Shown piece after piece: positions 54,833-64,000 of a stretch of DNA of 64,000 nt. Made by a program: the position numbers and the translations under genes. The notes under the pieces were generated by a model. The model was given only the letters and a program-made list of their open reading frames with translations, made no database searches and was not told the DNA's origin. This DNA is from Phyllobacterium chamaecytisi (GTDB taxonomy: Bacteria > Pseudomonadota > Alphaproteobacteria > Rhizobiales > Rhizobiaceae): positions 124,001 to 188,000 of the forward strand of contig NZ_JAIQWW010000006.1 in NCBI RefSeq assembly GCF_020164455.1, written 5' to 3'. Position 1 is the first letter of the stretch. Each line of letters starts with the position of its first letter.

Positions 54833-56080
54833 TTGTTCCTAGATGAGATTGCGCGTCCTGACGACGTCAGGCGGCAGAACCGACGGCTTGTGCTCGCTAC
54901 GTTGCGGCGTCACGGACTGCTTTCTCGCACAGACATTGTCGCGCAAACCGGCCTCAGTCCGTCCACCGTCTCAGCCATCACGACCGCGCTTATTGCTGAG
55001 GGAATTATAGCCGAGAGCCGCGACGGCGATATCATCGCCAATCGGCGTGGACGCCCTCAGGTGGCCCTCACGCTGAGCCCGGCAGTAGCGACGGTTGCAA
55101 CCGTCGAACTCGCGCTCAATCTCGTCCATGCCGTTCTGTTCGACTACAAAGGCCAGATGATCGCCGAGGAATTCCACCGCGTTTCAACACTTGATGCAAA
55201 GTCGGATGATCTGATCCGTTCCATATGCCTGATGCTTGACAATCTGCTCGAAAGCCGTCCGCCCAACGCAGGCCGGCTGATGCATATTTCGATGGGCGTG
55301 CAGGGCGTGACCGACGCGGCAAGAGCAACCATGCTATGGTCGCCGATCACTCCGGATAGCAATATCTCTTTTGGAGATGCCCTCTCCAAGCGGTATGGTG
55401 TTGCAGTCGCTGTTGCCAATGACTGCAACATGATTGCCGAGGCGCTGCGCTGGATTGATCCAGAGCACTACGCAGAGGACTTTGCGGCAATCCTCCTCTC
55501 CCACGGGATCGGCATGGGCCTCTATCTTAAAGGCAAGCCTTTTCTCGGTGCCCACTCCTCCGCCGCGGAGTTCGGTCACATGTTGCATGTACCAAATGGC
55601 GCACTTTGCCGTTGCGGACGTCATGGCTGTATCGAAGCCTATGCCAGTGACTATGCCATTTTGAGGAGGACATCCGGTCAGGACGAGAAAGACCAGCCGG
55701 CACAGGATGTGGATGCTGCAACCTATAATGAGATTGCCAACCGGGCGCGCACCCGCGACGGCGAAGAGCGCGCCGCTTTCCGCAAGGCTGGTCAGGCAAT
55801 AGGTTCCGGTTTGCGGAGCCTGTATTCCCTGATCGACCCCATTCCGGTCGCATTGGTTGGATCTGGCGCAGCTGTCTTCGACCTCATCGAAGATGAACTG
55901 CGCGATGTCGTTTCCGGCACCTCGGGCTGGGGAGCAGCGCAGGAGTTGAATATACGTTGCTATCCGGATGAACATCCGCTCATCCTGCAAGGCTGTATGA
56001 TGACTTCACTGCTTCACCTCGACACACAGGTTTTTGCCCCGGGCGACGCAAGTGATACGCCAATTAAACGGGCGATTTGA
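54833..56080 (+). CDS. xylR: ROK-family transcriptional regulator of the xylose genes
   Basis: The 415-residue protein has an N-terminal winged helix (about 10-75, NRRLVLATLRRHGLLSRTDIVAQTGLSPSTVSAITTALIAEGII) and a ROK sugar-sensing domain with the zinc motif CRCGRHGCIEAYAS (about 260). TTG 54833 is chosen because GGAGG lies 7 bases upstream; an in-frame ATG at 54794 has no ribosome-binding site. It is divergent from xylF and lies 22 bases before xylB, so it probably controls both operons in response to xylose. The operator was not identified. Confidence 0.88.
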   Translation: MFLDEIARPDDVRRQNRRLVLATLRRHGLLSRTDIVAQTGLSPSTVSAITTALIAEGIIAESRDGDIIANRRGRPQVALTLSPAVATVATVELALNLVHAVLFDYKGQMIAEEFHRVSTLDAKSDDLIRSICLMLDNLLESRPPNAGRLMHISMGVQGVTDAARATMLWSPITPDSNISFGDALSKRYGVAVAVANDCNMIAEALRWIDPEHYAEDFAAILLSHGIGMGLYLKGKPFLGAHSSAAEFGHMLHVPNGALCRCGRHGCIEAYASDYAILRRTSGQDEKDQPAQDVDAATYNEIANRARTRDGEERAAFRKAGQAIGSGLRSLYSLIDPIPVALVGSGAAVFDLIEDELRDVVSGTSGWGAAQELNIRCYPDEHPLILQGCMMTSLLHLDTQVFAPGDASDTPIKRAI

Positions 56081-56102
56081 AAAGAATTCAGGAGGAGAAT
56101 CC

Positions 56103-57557
56103 ATGTATCTTGGCCTTGATTTGGGCACGTCCGGCGTCAAGGCGCTGTTGATCGGCGAAGACCAATCGGTCATCGGATCCGGAACCGGGACGCTCGATAT
56201 TTCACGACCACATTCCGGCTGGTCGGAGCAGGATCCTTCGCATTGGATCAAGGCCACCGAAGACGCAATTCAGGCGCTCAAGACCACGCATGCCAAAGAG
56301 CTTGCTGCGGTCAAAGGTATCGGCCTATCCGGCCAGATGCATGGTGCAACGCTACTCGACAGCAATGACCACGTCCTTCGCCCCTGCATCCTGTGGAATG
56401 ATACCCGCAGCCACAAGGAGGCTGCCGAACTCGACAGCGATCCGAAGTTTCGGGCGCTGAGCGGCAACATTGTTTTTCCAGGCTTTACCGCACCGAAGGT
56501 CGTTTGGGTCAGGAACAACGAGCCCGAGACCTTTGCCAAGCTGCGCCGCGTGCTGTTGCCAAAAGATTATTTGCGGTTGTGGCTCACCGGGGAACATGTG
56601 TCGGAAATGTCGGATGCTGCAGGAACGTCATGGCTCGATGTCGGCAAGCGCGCGTGGTCGTCGGAGCTTCTCGCAGCAACCGACCTCGATGTCAGCCATA
56701 TGCCTTCGCTGGTCGAGGGGACCGAAATCTCCGGGACTCTGAAGGCCGATATCGCTTCACGGTGGGGCATGAGAAACGTCGTCGTGATTGCGGGTGGAGC
56801 GGGCGACAATGCCGCTTCGGCCTGCGGCATGGGGACGGTCGGCGAAGGCCACGCCTTCGTCTCACTCGGAACATCCGGCGTGCTCTTTGCTGCCAATGGC
56901 TCGTATCTGCCAAATCCGCAGAGCGCGGTTCACACATTCTGCCATGCCCTACCCGATACCTGGCACCAGATGGGTGTTATCCTGTCGGCAACCGATGCCC
57001 TGAACTGGTACGCCGGCATTACATCACGCAAACCTGCCGAACTTACCGGAGAACTAGGCGATGAGCTGCGTGCACCATCCGGCGTGACATTCCTGCCCTA
57101 TCTTTCCGGTGAACGTACGCCGCTGAACGATTCCGCAATTCGGGGATCGTTTCAAGGGCTTGAGCATGCCAGCGACCGCGCGGTCCTCACACAGGCAGTC
57201 TTGGAAGGCGTGGCTTTCGCATTTCGCGATTGCCTCAACGCACTTGCGGCGGCGGGCACCAAGCTCGATCGTGTTACCGCGGTCGGTGGCGGGTCACGTT
57301 CGACCTATTGGCTTAAAGCCATCGCAACTGCGCTGAATATCCCCATCGATGTGCCAGCGGACGGCGATTTCGGTGCGGCTTTCGGTGCCGCACGCCTCGG
57401 ATTGATCGCCGCAGAAAAAGCTGACCCACGGGCGATTTGCGCCGCGCCTGCAACCGATTACACGATCGAACCGGAAACCAGGCTCATCGGCCATTTCGAC
57501 GCGGCGTACAATCGCTACCACAATCTCTATCCAGCATTAAAAGGAGTTCAATCATGA
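56103..57557 (+). CDS. xylB: Xylulokinase
   Basis: The 484-residue FGGY kinase phosphorylates D-xylulose to xylulose 5-phosphate. The N-terminal [40 protein letters not shown], and ATP-domain [15 protein letters not shown] and [16 protein letters not shown] motifs are visible. ATG 56103 follows GGAGGAG. Its stop overlaps the xylA ATG (ATGA), so the two are coupled. Confidence 0.96.
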   Translation: MYLGLDLGTSGVKALLIGEDQSVIGSGTGTLDISRPHSGWSEQDPSHWIKATEDAIQALKTTHAKELAAVKGIGLSGQMHGATLLDSNDHVLRPCILWNDTRSHKEAAELDSDPKFRALSGNIVFPGFTAPKVVWVRNNEPETFAKLRRVLLPKDYLRLWLTGEHVSEMSDAAGTSWLDVGKRAWSSELLAATDLDVSHMPSLVEGTEISGTLKADIASRWGMRNVVVIAGGAGDNAASACGMGTVGEGHAFVSLGTSGVLFAANGSYLPNPQSAVHTFCHALPDTWHQMGVILSATDALNWYAGITSRKPAELTGELGDELRAPSGVTFLPYLSGERTPLNDSAIRGSFQGLEHASDRAVLTQAVLEGVAFAFRDCLNALAAAGTKLDRVTAVGGGSRSTYWLKAIATALNIPIDVPADGDFGAAFGAARLGLIAAEKADPRAICAAPATDYTIEPETRLIGHFDAAYNRYHNLYPALKGVQS

Positions 57558-58864
57558 GCAGCGGATTTTTCGGCGACGTAAAACCAGTCAAGTATGAAGG
57601 GCCGGACAGCACCAATCCGCTCGCCTATCGCTTTTACAACCCAGACGAAATCGTTCTTGGCAAACGGCTTGAGGACCATTTGAGATTTGCCGTCGCCTAT
57701 TGGCATTCGTTCGTCTGGCCGGGCGGCGATCCGTTCGGCGGGCAGACCTTCGAGCGTCCCTGGTTCAACGATACGATGGATGGGGCCAAGCTCAAGGCGG
57801 ATGTAGCATTCGAAATGTTCTCGATCCTCGGCGCGCCCTACTTCTGCTTTCACGATGCCGACGTGCGCCCGGAAGGCGACAGCATCGCGGAAAGCGACAA
57901 ACGCCTGCATGAAATCGCCGACCACTTTGCCGGCAAGATGGAAAAGACCGGTACCAAGCTTCTGTGGGGCACCGCCAACCTCTTTTCCAACCGCCGCTAC
58001 ATGTCGGGCGCGGCGACCAATCCTGACCCGGATGTCTTTGCCTATGCCGCCGCGACGGTGAAAACCTGTATCGATGTGACGCAAAAGCTGAAAGGCGAGA
58101 ACTACGTTCTTTGGGGCGGACGCGAAGGCTACGAAACGCTGCTTAACACCGACATGAAGCGCGAACTCGACCAGATGGGCAGGTTTTTGAGCCTCGTTGT
58201 CGACTACAAGCACAAGATCGGCTTCAAGGGCGCGATCCTGATCGAACCGAAGCCGCAGGAGCCCACCAAGCATCAGTATGACTACGATGCCGCGACGGTT
58301 TATGGCTTCCTCAAGCGCTTCGGCCTTGAGAAAGAGGTCAAGGTCAATCTGGAACAGGGCCACGCCATTCTGGCCGGGCATTCCTTCGAGCATGAAATCG
58401 CCACGGCAGCGGCGCTTGGCATTTTCGGTTCGATCGACATGAACCGTAATGATTACCAGTCCGGCTGGGATACGGATCAGTTCCCGAACAATGTCCCGGA
58501 AGTTGCCGTCGCCTATTACGAAATTCTGAAAGCCGGCGGCTTTACTTCCGGCGGCACGAATTTCGACGCCAAGCTGCGCCGCCAGTCGCTCGATCCGCAG
58601 GATTTGCTGATCGCGCATATCGGCGGCATGGATACTTGCGCGCGGGGCCTCAAGGCAGCGGCGAAGATGGTCGAGGACAAGGTTTTGACCGGGTTCGTCG
58701 ATGATCGCTATGCCGGCTGGTCGAAACCAGAGGCGCAGGCCATGCTCTCGGGCAAGGTCTCGCTTGAAGAGATCGCAAAGCAAGTCAACGACAGAAACCT
58801 GCAGCCGCAGCCGCGCTCCGGACGCCAGGAATATCTCGAAAACGTCGTTAATCGCTACGTTTGA
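57554..58864 (+). CDS. xylA: Xylose isomerase
   Basis: The 436-residue enzyme converts D-xylose to D-xylulose. It is a class II-length isomerase with [14 protein letters not shown] (catalytic His and Asp), [43 protein letters not shown] and [15 protein letters not shown], which hold the two-metal site. AAGGAG lies 7 bases before ATG 57554, which overlaps the xylB stop. A perfect 36-bp palindrome follows. Confidence 0.97.
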   Translation: MSSGFFGDVKPVKYEGPDSTNPLAYRFYNPDEIVLGKRLEDHLRFAVAYWHSFVWPGGDPFGGQTFERPWFNDTMDGAKLKADVAFEMFSILGAPYFCFHDADVRPEGDSIAESDKRLHEIADHFAGKMEKTGTKLLWGTANLFSNRRYMSGAATNPDPDVFAYAAATVKTCIDVTQKLKGENYVLWGGREGYETLLNTDMKRELDQMGRFLSLVVDYKHKIGFKGAILIEPKPQEPTKHQYDYDAATVYGFLKRFGLEKEVKVNLEQGHAILAGHSFEHEIATAAALGIFGSIDMNRNDYQSGWDTDQFPNNVPEVAVAYYEILKAGGFTSGGTNFDAKLRRQSLDPQDLLIAHIGGMDTCARGLKAAAKMVEDKVLTGFVDDRYAGWSKPEAQAMLSGKVSLEEIAKQVNDRNLQPQPRSGRQEYLENVVNRYV

Positions 58865-58875
58865 CGCTACTTGTG

Positions 58876-58911
58876 AAAGGAATAAGTTCTCAGCTGAGAA
58901 CTTATTCCTTT
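58876..58911. terminator. Perfect 36-bp palindrome after xylA
   Basis: AAAGGAATAAGTTCTCAG is followed directly by its exact reverse complement, with no spacer or mismatch. As RNA it gives a hairpin of up to 16 bp with a short loop, 12 bases after the xylA stop, ending in CCTTT. It is a likely terminator usable in both directions, though it is AT-rich. Confidence 0.7.
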
Positions 58912-59097
58912 AGCATTTTGGGAATAGAGCTAGCGAATCTTTGTGCGGGTTCACTCCGTTTTTGCGTGAAAACGAGCTATTCTTGCGCCAAATTCGCCAA
59001 AACTTATCCCGAATTTCGTGGCGAAACCATGGCTTTTTTGTGGGGTCAGGACATAATTGACCCGCAGAACTGCGTTCTCAGATGGCACCGTCAATAA

Positions 59098-59210
59098 CCC
59101 TCCCCCTTGTGGGGAGGGAGGCTGCGCAGCAGCAGGGAGGGGTATTTTTGCAACGCTGAGAAAGACCCCTCCCCGTCGCTTCGCTCCGTCCCTCCCCACA
59201 AGGGGGAGGG
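59098..59210. repeat. Palindromic intergenic repeat, copy 3
   Basis: This 113-bp copy has the same outer arms as copies 1, 2 and 4 and the same orientation as 1 and 4 (GGCTGCGCAGCAGCAGGGAG on the left, CCGTCGCTTCGCTCCGTCC on the right). The core between is variable. It lies between the convergent xylA and SDR genes, 14 bases after the SDR stop. Confidence 0.9.
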
Positions 59211-59224
59211 TAAGTCTCGGCGCT

Positions 59225-59974
59225 CTAAACGTGCTGGCCGCCGTTGATATGGATCTCGGAACCCGTCACATATGATGACGATTCGGTGCAAAGGAAGTAG
59301 ATCGTTTCAGCCACCTCGGCCGTCTTACCCAGCCGCCGTAGCGGCAGATGCTCGATCATTTTGTCGGTGCCGGGGGACAAAATCGCCGTGTCGATTTCAC
59401 CCGGTGCAATTGCATTGACGCGAATGCCATGCGGCCCAAAGTCTGACGCCATTTCGCGTGTGAGAGATGCCAGTGCCGCCTTGGAGGTGGCATAGGCGGT
59501 GCCCGCGAAAGGATGGACGCGGCTGCCGGCAATCGATGTCACATTCACCACCGATCCCTGCGCCGCCTCGAGTTCGGCAAAAAGCCCCCGCGCCAGCATG
59601 ATAGGCGCGAAGAAGTTCACCTGGAATACGCTCATCCATGTCTGCATGGGGGTCTCGATGGAATCGAGACGGGCACCCGAACTGTTTTTCGGTGAAATAC
59701 CGGCATTGTTGACCAGCGCATTGAGCTTACCGCCCTCCACGGCAAGCCTCTGCCTGATTTCGGACACCGCATGTTCGACATCGGCGGGGTCTGCGAGATC
59801 GACTTTTATGTGATCGTCGGGACCAGCCGGCCAAGGGCAATTATCGTCGAAGCTTTGGCGGGAACAGGTGATGACGCGCCAACCGGCGCGCGAGAAGCGT
59901 TTGACAGTGGCGTGGCCGATACCGCGGCTCGCGCCCGTCAGGACAAGTACCTTGCGTGGTTCTTCGTTGGTCAT
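59225..59974 (-). CDS. Short-chain dehydrogenase/reductase (SDR)
   Basis: The 249-residue NAD(P)-dependent oxidoreductase has the cofactor motif TGASRGIG (13-20), NNAG (89-92) and the catalytic Ser147, Tyr161 and Lys165 (YATSK). The C-terminal VTGSEIHINGGQHV is typical. Substrate cannot be assigned. ATG 59974 has GGAG upstream and matches the family start; the frame stays open upstream for 144 more codons, which overlap glpK antisense and are rejected. It is divergent from glpK by 123 bases. Confidence 0.88.
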   Translation of the reverse strand: MTNEEPRKVLVLTGASRGIGHATVKRFSRAGWRVITCSRQSFDDNCPWPAGPDDHIKVDLADPADVEHAVSEIRQRLAVEGGKLNALVNNAGISPKNSSGARLDSIETPMQTWMSVFQVNFFAPIMLARGLFAELEAAQGSVVNVTSIAGSRVHPFAGTAYATSKAALASLTREMASDFGPHGIRVNAIAPGEIDTAILSPGTDKMIEHLPLRRLGKTAEVAETIYFLCTESSSYVTGSEIHINGGQHV

Positions 59975-60097
59975 GGGAATACTCCGTTGCACCAGCAATA
60001 GCTTATCGCACTGCAAAATTCGAGGCATATCATTGTCGCAACGATTGATCCGCCCGGGCGAAGCCAATATCGTGGCGCGCAGATCAAGGGGGGAAGC

Positions 60098-61588
60098 ATG
60101 AACGGATATATTCTGGCCATCGACCAGGGAACGACGTCGAGCCGCGCTATTGTTTTCGACAAGAACCGCAAGGTTGTGGGCAAGAGCCAGCAGGAATTCA
60201 CACAGATCTATCCGCAATCGGGCTGGGTGGAGCATGATCCGGAAGAAATCTGGCGATCGGTACTCAAAACCTGCGAAGTGGCGATCGAGAACGCCAAGAT
60301 AGAGGCTGGCGACGTTGCGGCTATAGGCATCACCAATCAGCGTGAGACGGTCATTGTCTGGGACAAGGAGACCGGCAAACCAATTCACAATGCCATCGTC
60401 TGGCAAGACAGGCGCACGGCATCGCTTTGCCAGAAGCTGAAAAAGCAGGGCCTCGAAAAGACGTTCACGAAGAAGACAGGCCTGCTGCTCGATCCGTATT
60501 TTTCCGGCACCAAGCTTTCATGGATCCTCGACAAGGTGCCCGGTGCACGCAAACGCGCGGCAAACGGCGAACTACTCTTCGGCACGGTCGATAGTTTCCT
60601 CATTTGGCGGCTGACCGGCGGCAAGGTGCATGCAACCGACGCTACGAATGCTTCGCGGACGTTGATCTTCAACATAGCGACGAATGAATGGGACAATGAG
60701 CTCCTCGAGATTCTCCGCATCCCCCGCGCCATGCTGCCAGAAGTAAAAGACTGCGCGGCAAATTACGGCGCTGCCGAAGCTGACATCTTTGGCGCTTCAA
60801 TTCCCATTCTCGGTGTGGCCGGCGACCAACACGCGGCGACTATCGGGCAAGCCTGTTTCGAGCCGGGCATGTTCAAATCCACCTATGGAACCGGATGCTT
60901 TGCCGTTCTCAATACGGGCGGCGACATGGTGCTTTCGAAGAACCGGCTGCTGACGACAATTGCCTACCGTCTCAACGGCAAGACGACCTATGCCCTGGAA
61001 GGCTCGATCTTTATTGCCGGCGCTGCCGTGCAGTGGCTGCGCGACGGGTTAAAAATCATCGGCTCCGCACCCGAAACCGGCAAACTCGCCGATCAGGCAG
61101 ATCCAAGCCAGAACGTCTATCTCGTTCCAGCCTTCGTCGGGCTTGGCGCGCCGCATTGGGATGCCGAGGCGCGCGGCGCGATTTATGGCCTTACCCGCAA
61201 CACCGGACCGGCGGAATTTGCCCGCGCCGCTCTGGAATCGGTTGCCTATCAGACGCGCGATCTGCTCGATGCGATGCGCAAGGACTGGAAGTCTTCCGGT
61301 ACGAAGACCGTTCTGCGTGTCGATGGCGGCATGGTCGCTTCCGACTGGACGATGCAACGTCTCGCCGACATTCTCGATGCGCCGGTGGATCGTCCGACGA
61401 TTCTCGAAACGACAGCACTCGGAGCCGCATGGCTGGCGGGTTCGAAGGCGGGCATCTGGCCGGGCAAGCGCGATTTCGCCAAGACCTGGGAACGCGACAT
61501 ACGGTTTGTGCCGAAAATGGACGACAAGACGCGCAAGGCCAAAATTGCAGGATGGCGGACGGCGGTGAAGCGGACTTTGACGAGTTAG
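60098..61588 (+). CDS. glpK: Glycerol kinase
   Basis: The 496-residue FGGY kinase makes glycerol 3-phosphate. Visible segments: [73 protein letters not shown], and [20 protein letters not shown]. Length is normal. No glpF or glpD is next to it in the window. A GGGGGAAGC stretch precedes ATG 60098. A palindromic repeat follows the gene. Confidence 0.97.
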   Translation: MNGYILAIDQGTTSSRAIVFDKNRKVVGKSQQEFTQIYPQSGWVEHDPEEIWRSVLKTCEVAIENAKIEAGDVAAIGITNQRETVIVWDKETGKPIHNAIVWQDRRTASLCQKLKKQGLEKTFTKKTGLLLDPYFSGTKLSWILDKVPGARKRAANGELLFGTVDSFLIWRLTGGKVHATDATNASRTLIFNIATNEWDNELLEILRIPRAMLPEVKDCAANYGAAEADIFGASIPILGVAGDQHAATIGQACFEPGMFKSTYGTGCFAVLNTGGDMVLSKNRLLTTIAYRLNGKTTYALEGSIFIAGAAVQWLRDGLKIIGSAPETGKLADQADPSQNVYLVPAFVGLGAPHWDAEARGAIYGLTRNTGPAEFARAALESVAYQTRDLLDAMRKDWKSSGTKTVLRVDGGMVASDWTMQRLADILDAPVDRPTILETTALGAAWLAGSKAGIWPGKRDFAKTWERDIRFVPKMDDKTRKAKIAGWRTAVKRTLTS

Positions 61589-61643
61589 CACCTGAAGAAT
61601 GGCGGGGCTGGTGCTAGACTATGTTGCCAGCGATTCCGCCAAA

Positions 61644-61764
61644 CCCTCCCCCTTGTGGGGAGGGAGGCTGCGTAGCAGCAGGGAGGGGCTTAATTAGCCT
61701 CTCGACTTTGTAAGAAAGACCCCTCCCCGTCGCTTCGCTCCGTCCCTCCCCACAAGGGGGAGGG
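61644..61764. repeat. Palindromic intergenic repeat, copy 4
   Basis: This 121-bp copy has the same outer and inner arms and orientation as copies 1 and 3, with a longer AT-rich core (about 61690-61717). It lies between the convergent glpK and mrcA genes, 38 bases before the mrcA stop. Confidence 0.9.
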
Positions 61765-61802
61765 TAAGGGGGCGACGTTGGCGCTACGCATATAAATCCA
61801 AA

Positions 61803-63992
61803 TCAATTGCCCATGATCAGATCGAACAGCGTCGTCTTGCGGCCCTTGTGGCCAACCTCGCCGGGAGGCACGGGCCGGGTTGAGCCGGTTTGATCCCCGA
61901 GATCCGCAGGAGGAACCGGGCCGACCGGATCGAGTTGCGCGGAAGGCACGCCCTCGGCGGCTGGTACTGTTGGATCAACCCCGGAAGAGGGCAAGATATC
62001 GTTGCCGTCATTGACTTGCTGATGCAGCTGATAATCACCCGGCAACTGCGCCACCGGCACGCCCTTGTGTGCAGCGACCATGAAGTCTTTCCATGCGATG
62101 GCTGGCAGGGAGCCGCCGGTGATCTTCTTCGTCGGCTTGCCGTCATCATTGCCGAACCAGACGCCGGTCGTCAGGTTCGATGTGTAGCCGATGAACCAGG
62201 CATCGCGGAAGTTCTGGCTAGTGCCGGTCTTGCCCGCCGCCGGCCAGCCGAATTTGGCTTTCGTCGCCGTCCCCGTATCGACTGTCTGGCGCAGCATGGC
62301 ATTCATCATGCCGACGTTGCGCGGGTCGATGACACGGTCTGTAGCCGTGTTCTTGTGCTGGTACAGGACCTTGCCTTCATTGGTCGTCACGCGGCGGATG
62401 ATATAGGGCGGCGCCCTGTAGCCGCCATTGGCAAACGGCACGAAAGAATCGGTCAGTTCCAGAAGTGTGACTTCCGACGTTCCAAGTGCCAGTGAAGCAT
62501 TTGCCGTGAGGTTCGATTCGATGCCAAGGCGATGGGCTGTCGACACGACTGTCGTCGGGCCGACCTCCATCACAAGCTGCGCCGAAACCGAATTCAGCGA
62601 GCGCGCCAGGGCTTCAGCCAAGGTGACCTTGCCGAAATATTTGCCGTTGAAGTTGCCGGGCGTCCAGTTGCCGATGCGGATGGGCGCGTCGTTGCGTACG
62701 GATTCGGGTGTGAACCCTTGCTCGAGCGCGGATAGATAGACAAACGGCTTGAACGCCGAGCCCGGTTGACGCTTGGCCTCGCTGGCACGATCGAACTGGC
62801 TGTTGGCATAATCATAGCCGCCGACCAGCGCCCGCACCGCGCCCGTACCATCCACCGAAACCAGCGCACCCTGCGAGACGTTGAGTTTCTCGCCATTCTT
62901 GCTGATCAGATCGCGGATCGACGCCTCGCCGAGCTTTTGCAGCCCGAGATCGACAGTGGTGTCGACGATCATATCGCTGCGGACGTCGCCGATCAGATCC
63001 GGCAGGTCTTCCATGACCCGGTCGGCAACATATTGCTCCGAACCGCTCCAATAGGAGGCGGCGCGGGTTGCCGGCTGTTTCATGGCGAAGTTGAGTTCCT
63101 TGTCGCCGATCATGCCCTGTTCGCGCATGGCCGCGAGCACAAGCTGCGACCGTTCACGCGCGGCTTTCGGATCACGCGCAGGCGACAGGCGCGATGGTGC
63201 CTTCAACAGCCCGGCGATCAATGCGGCTTCCGGCAAGGTCACTTCCTTGGCCGATTTGTTGAAGTAACGCCGGGAGGCTGCGGCAACGCCATAGGAACCG
63301 GAACCAAGATAAACCCGGTTCAGATACATTTCGAGAATTTGATCCTTGGTGTATTTCTGCTCGAGCCAGAGGGCGAGCATGACTTCCTGCACCTTGCGTT
63401 CGATGGTGCGGTCCGGCGTCAGGAAAAGGTTCTTGGCCAGCTGCTGGGTGATGGTCGAGCCGCCCTGGACAAGCCGTCCGGACATGACATTGGCAACCAT
63501 GGCACGCGTGAAGCCGATCGGATCAACGCCAAAATGCGAATAGAACCGGCGATCCTCGATGGCGACGACAGCTTCCGGCAGATAGGGCGACATATCATGC
63601 AGACTGATCGCCTCGCCGCCCGAAGCGCCGCGATTGGCGATCAGATCACCCTCGACCGAAACGATCTTGACGTTGGGCGGACGATCGGGAATGGCCCATG
63701 TGGTCGTCTGCGGCATCTTTGCGGCGAAATAAATGACCGTGCCCGCCAAGGCTATGCCGCCCCAGATGCACAGAACGAATAACCAATAGACCAGACGGCG
63801 CAGCGCACCGAAAAACCCGCCTCCGCTGCGGACGCGACGCGATTTGCCTCGTTGCGATTTAGCCGGTTTGCGTGCCGTCTTGCGTTTTGCCACAGGCCTG
63901 TCCTCCGGATCTGCGCGCAAATCATCGCCCGAACGGCGGTCCGTACCGAACCCCGGCTCAATGCGCTGTCTGCCCTTGTCGCGTGATGCCAT
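61803..63992 (-). CDS. mrcA: Class A penicillin-binding protein (PBP1A family)
   Basis: The 729-residue bifunctional enzyme polymerises and cross-links peptidoglycan. It has a basic cytoplasmic N-tail (about 1-60), one membrane anchor (about 68-91), a GT51 transglycosylase domain with catalytic Glu146 in AVVAIEDRRFYSHFGVD, and a transpeptidase domain with the SxxK serine near residue 411 (QPGSAFKPF), an SxN motif (SLNSVSAQL) and KTGTS. A Pro-rich tail ends the protein. ATG 63992 is taken as the start, but the frame is still open at the window edge 8 bases away, so a longer N-terminus is possible. Confidence 0.93.
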   Translation of the reverse strand: MASRDKGRQRIEPGFGTDRRSGDDLRADPEDRPVAKRKTARKPAKSQRGKSRRVRSGGGFFGALRRLVYWLFVLCIWGGIALAGTVIYFAAKMPQTTTWAIPDRPPNVKIVSVEGDLIANRGASGGEAISLHDMSPYLPEAVVAIEDRRFYSHFGVDPIGFTRAMVANVMSGRLVQGGSTITQQLAKNLFLTPDRTIERKVQEVMLALWLEQKYTKDQILEMYLNRVYLGSGSYGVAAASRRYFNKSAKEVTLPEAALIAGLLKAPSRLSPARDPKAARERSQLVLAAMREQGMIGDKELNFAMKQPATRAASYWSGSEQYVADRVMEDLPDLIGDVRSDMIVDTTVDLGLQKLGEASIRDLISKNGEKLNVSQGALVSVDGTGAVRALVGGYDYANSQFDRASEAKRQPGSAFKPFVYLSALEQGFTPESVRNDAPIRIGNWTPGNFNGKYFGKVTLAEALARSLNSVSAQLVMEVGPTTVVSTAHRLGIESNLTANASLALGTSEVTLLELTDSFVPFANGGYRAPPYIIRRVTTNEGKVLYQHKNTATDRVIDPRNVGMMNAMLRQTVDTGTATKAKFGWPAAGKTGTSQNFRDAWFIGYTSNLTTGVWFGNDDGKPTKKITGGSLPAIAWKDFMVAAHKGVPVAQLPGDYQLHQQVNDGNDILPSSGVDPTVPAAEGVPSAQLDPVGPVPPADLGDQTGSTRPVPPGEVGHKGRKTTLFDLIMGN

Positions 63993-64000
63993 TGATGAGA

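Noticed and set aside
59975..60406. N-terminal extension of the SDR protein by 144 codons
   Set aside because: The family motif TGASRGIG lies at 13-20 from ATG 59974, which has a good ribosome-binding site; the extension is antisense to glpK.
1..64000. tRNA, rRNA, CRISPR, prophage or transposase genes
   Set aside because: No cloverleaf-like gene, rRNA segment, regularly spaced repeat-spacer array or integrase/transposase motif was found by reading; a tRNA or Rfam scan would be decisive.

Overview
The window reads as chromosomal DNA of an alphaproteobacterium of the Hyphomicrobiales (Rhizobiales), most like the Brucellaceae/Phyllobacteriaceae. The main reasons are a 2866-residue cyclic beta-1,2-glucan synthase (NdvB/ChvB/Cgs), the block lptC-lptA-lptB-rpoN-hpf-ptsN, a cysteine-free Fur/Mur-type regulator, an OlsB ornithine-lipid acyltransferase, and single-ATPase-domain xylose ABC genes. 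No rRNA, tRNA, CRISPR array, phage gene or transposase was seen. All genes are intact except those cut by the window edges. The assignment to a group rests on recognition of protein families and has not been tested by a search.

Layout. 1-1474: the 3' end of a secreted serine carboxypeptidase (S10) gene and a small exported EF-hand-like protein. 1564-2796 (-): an Mrp/ApbC P-loop ATPase that contains no cysteine. 3036-11294: a complete histidine-utilisation locus, with hutF leftward and hutI-hutH-hutG-hutU-hutD-hutC rightward, arranged around a palindrome that is a good HutC operator candidate. 11543-14507: a copper-handling operon (DUF2946 protein, PepSY membrane protein, PCu(A)C chaperone, Sco) preceded by a 21-bp tandem repeat. 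14755-15614: three small unrecognised genes, one rich in Cys and His. 15908-19725: sulfate ABC transporter sbp-cysT-cysW-cysA. The unrecognised operon and the sulfate operon share a TAGAAT/ATTCTA palindrome upstream. 20047-28647: the cyclic glucan synthase.

28792-29226: Fur-family regulator. 29261-34686 (-): lptC-lptA-lptB (LPS export), rpoN (sigma-54), hpf (ribosome hibernation), ptsN (nitrogen PTS). 34926-40216: sppA, ihfB, a LapA-domain protein, an ornithine-cyclodeaminase-like enzyme, two RNA methyltransferases and lspA. 40310-51343: olsB, mutS, glnD, murJ, a VOC protein, trpS, a universal stress protein and a NifU-type Fe-S protein. 51397-58864: a xylose regulon, with xylF-xylH-xylG leftward and xylR-xylB-xylA rightward. 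59225-63992: an SDR oxidoreductase, glpK and a class A penicillin-binding protein that runs to the window edge.

Four copies of a 110-121 bp palindromic repeat lie between genes (2885, 7300, 59098, 61644), one of them inside the hut operon. The parts that look least explained are the unrecognised three-gene operon with its possible leader peptide and shared operator, the copper operon with its 21-bp repeats and possible DUF2946 leader, and the mutS ribosome-binding site buried in a hairpin.
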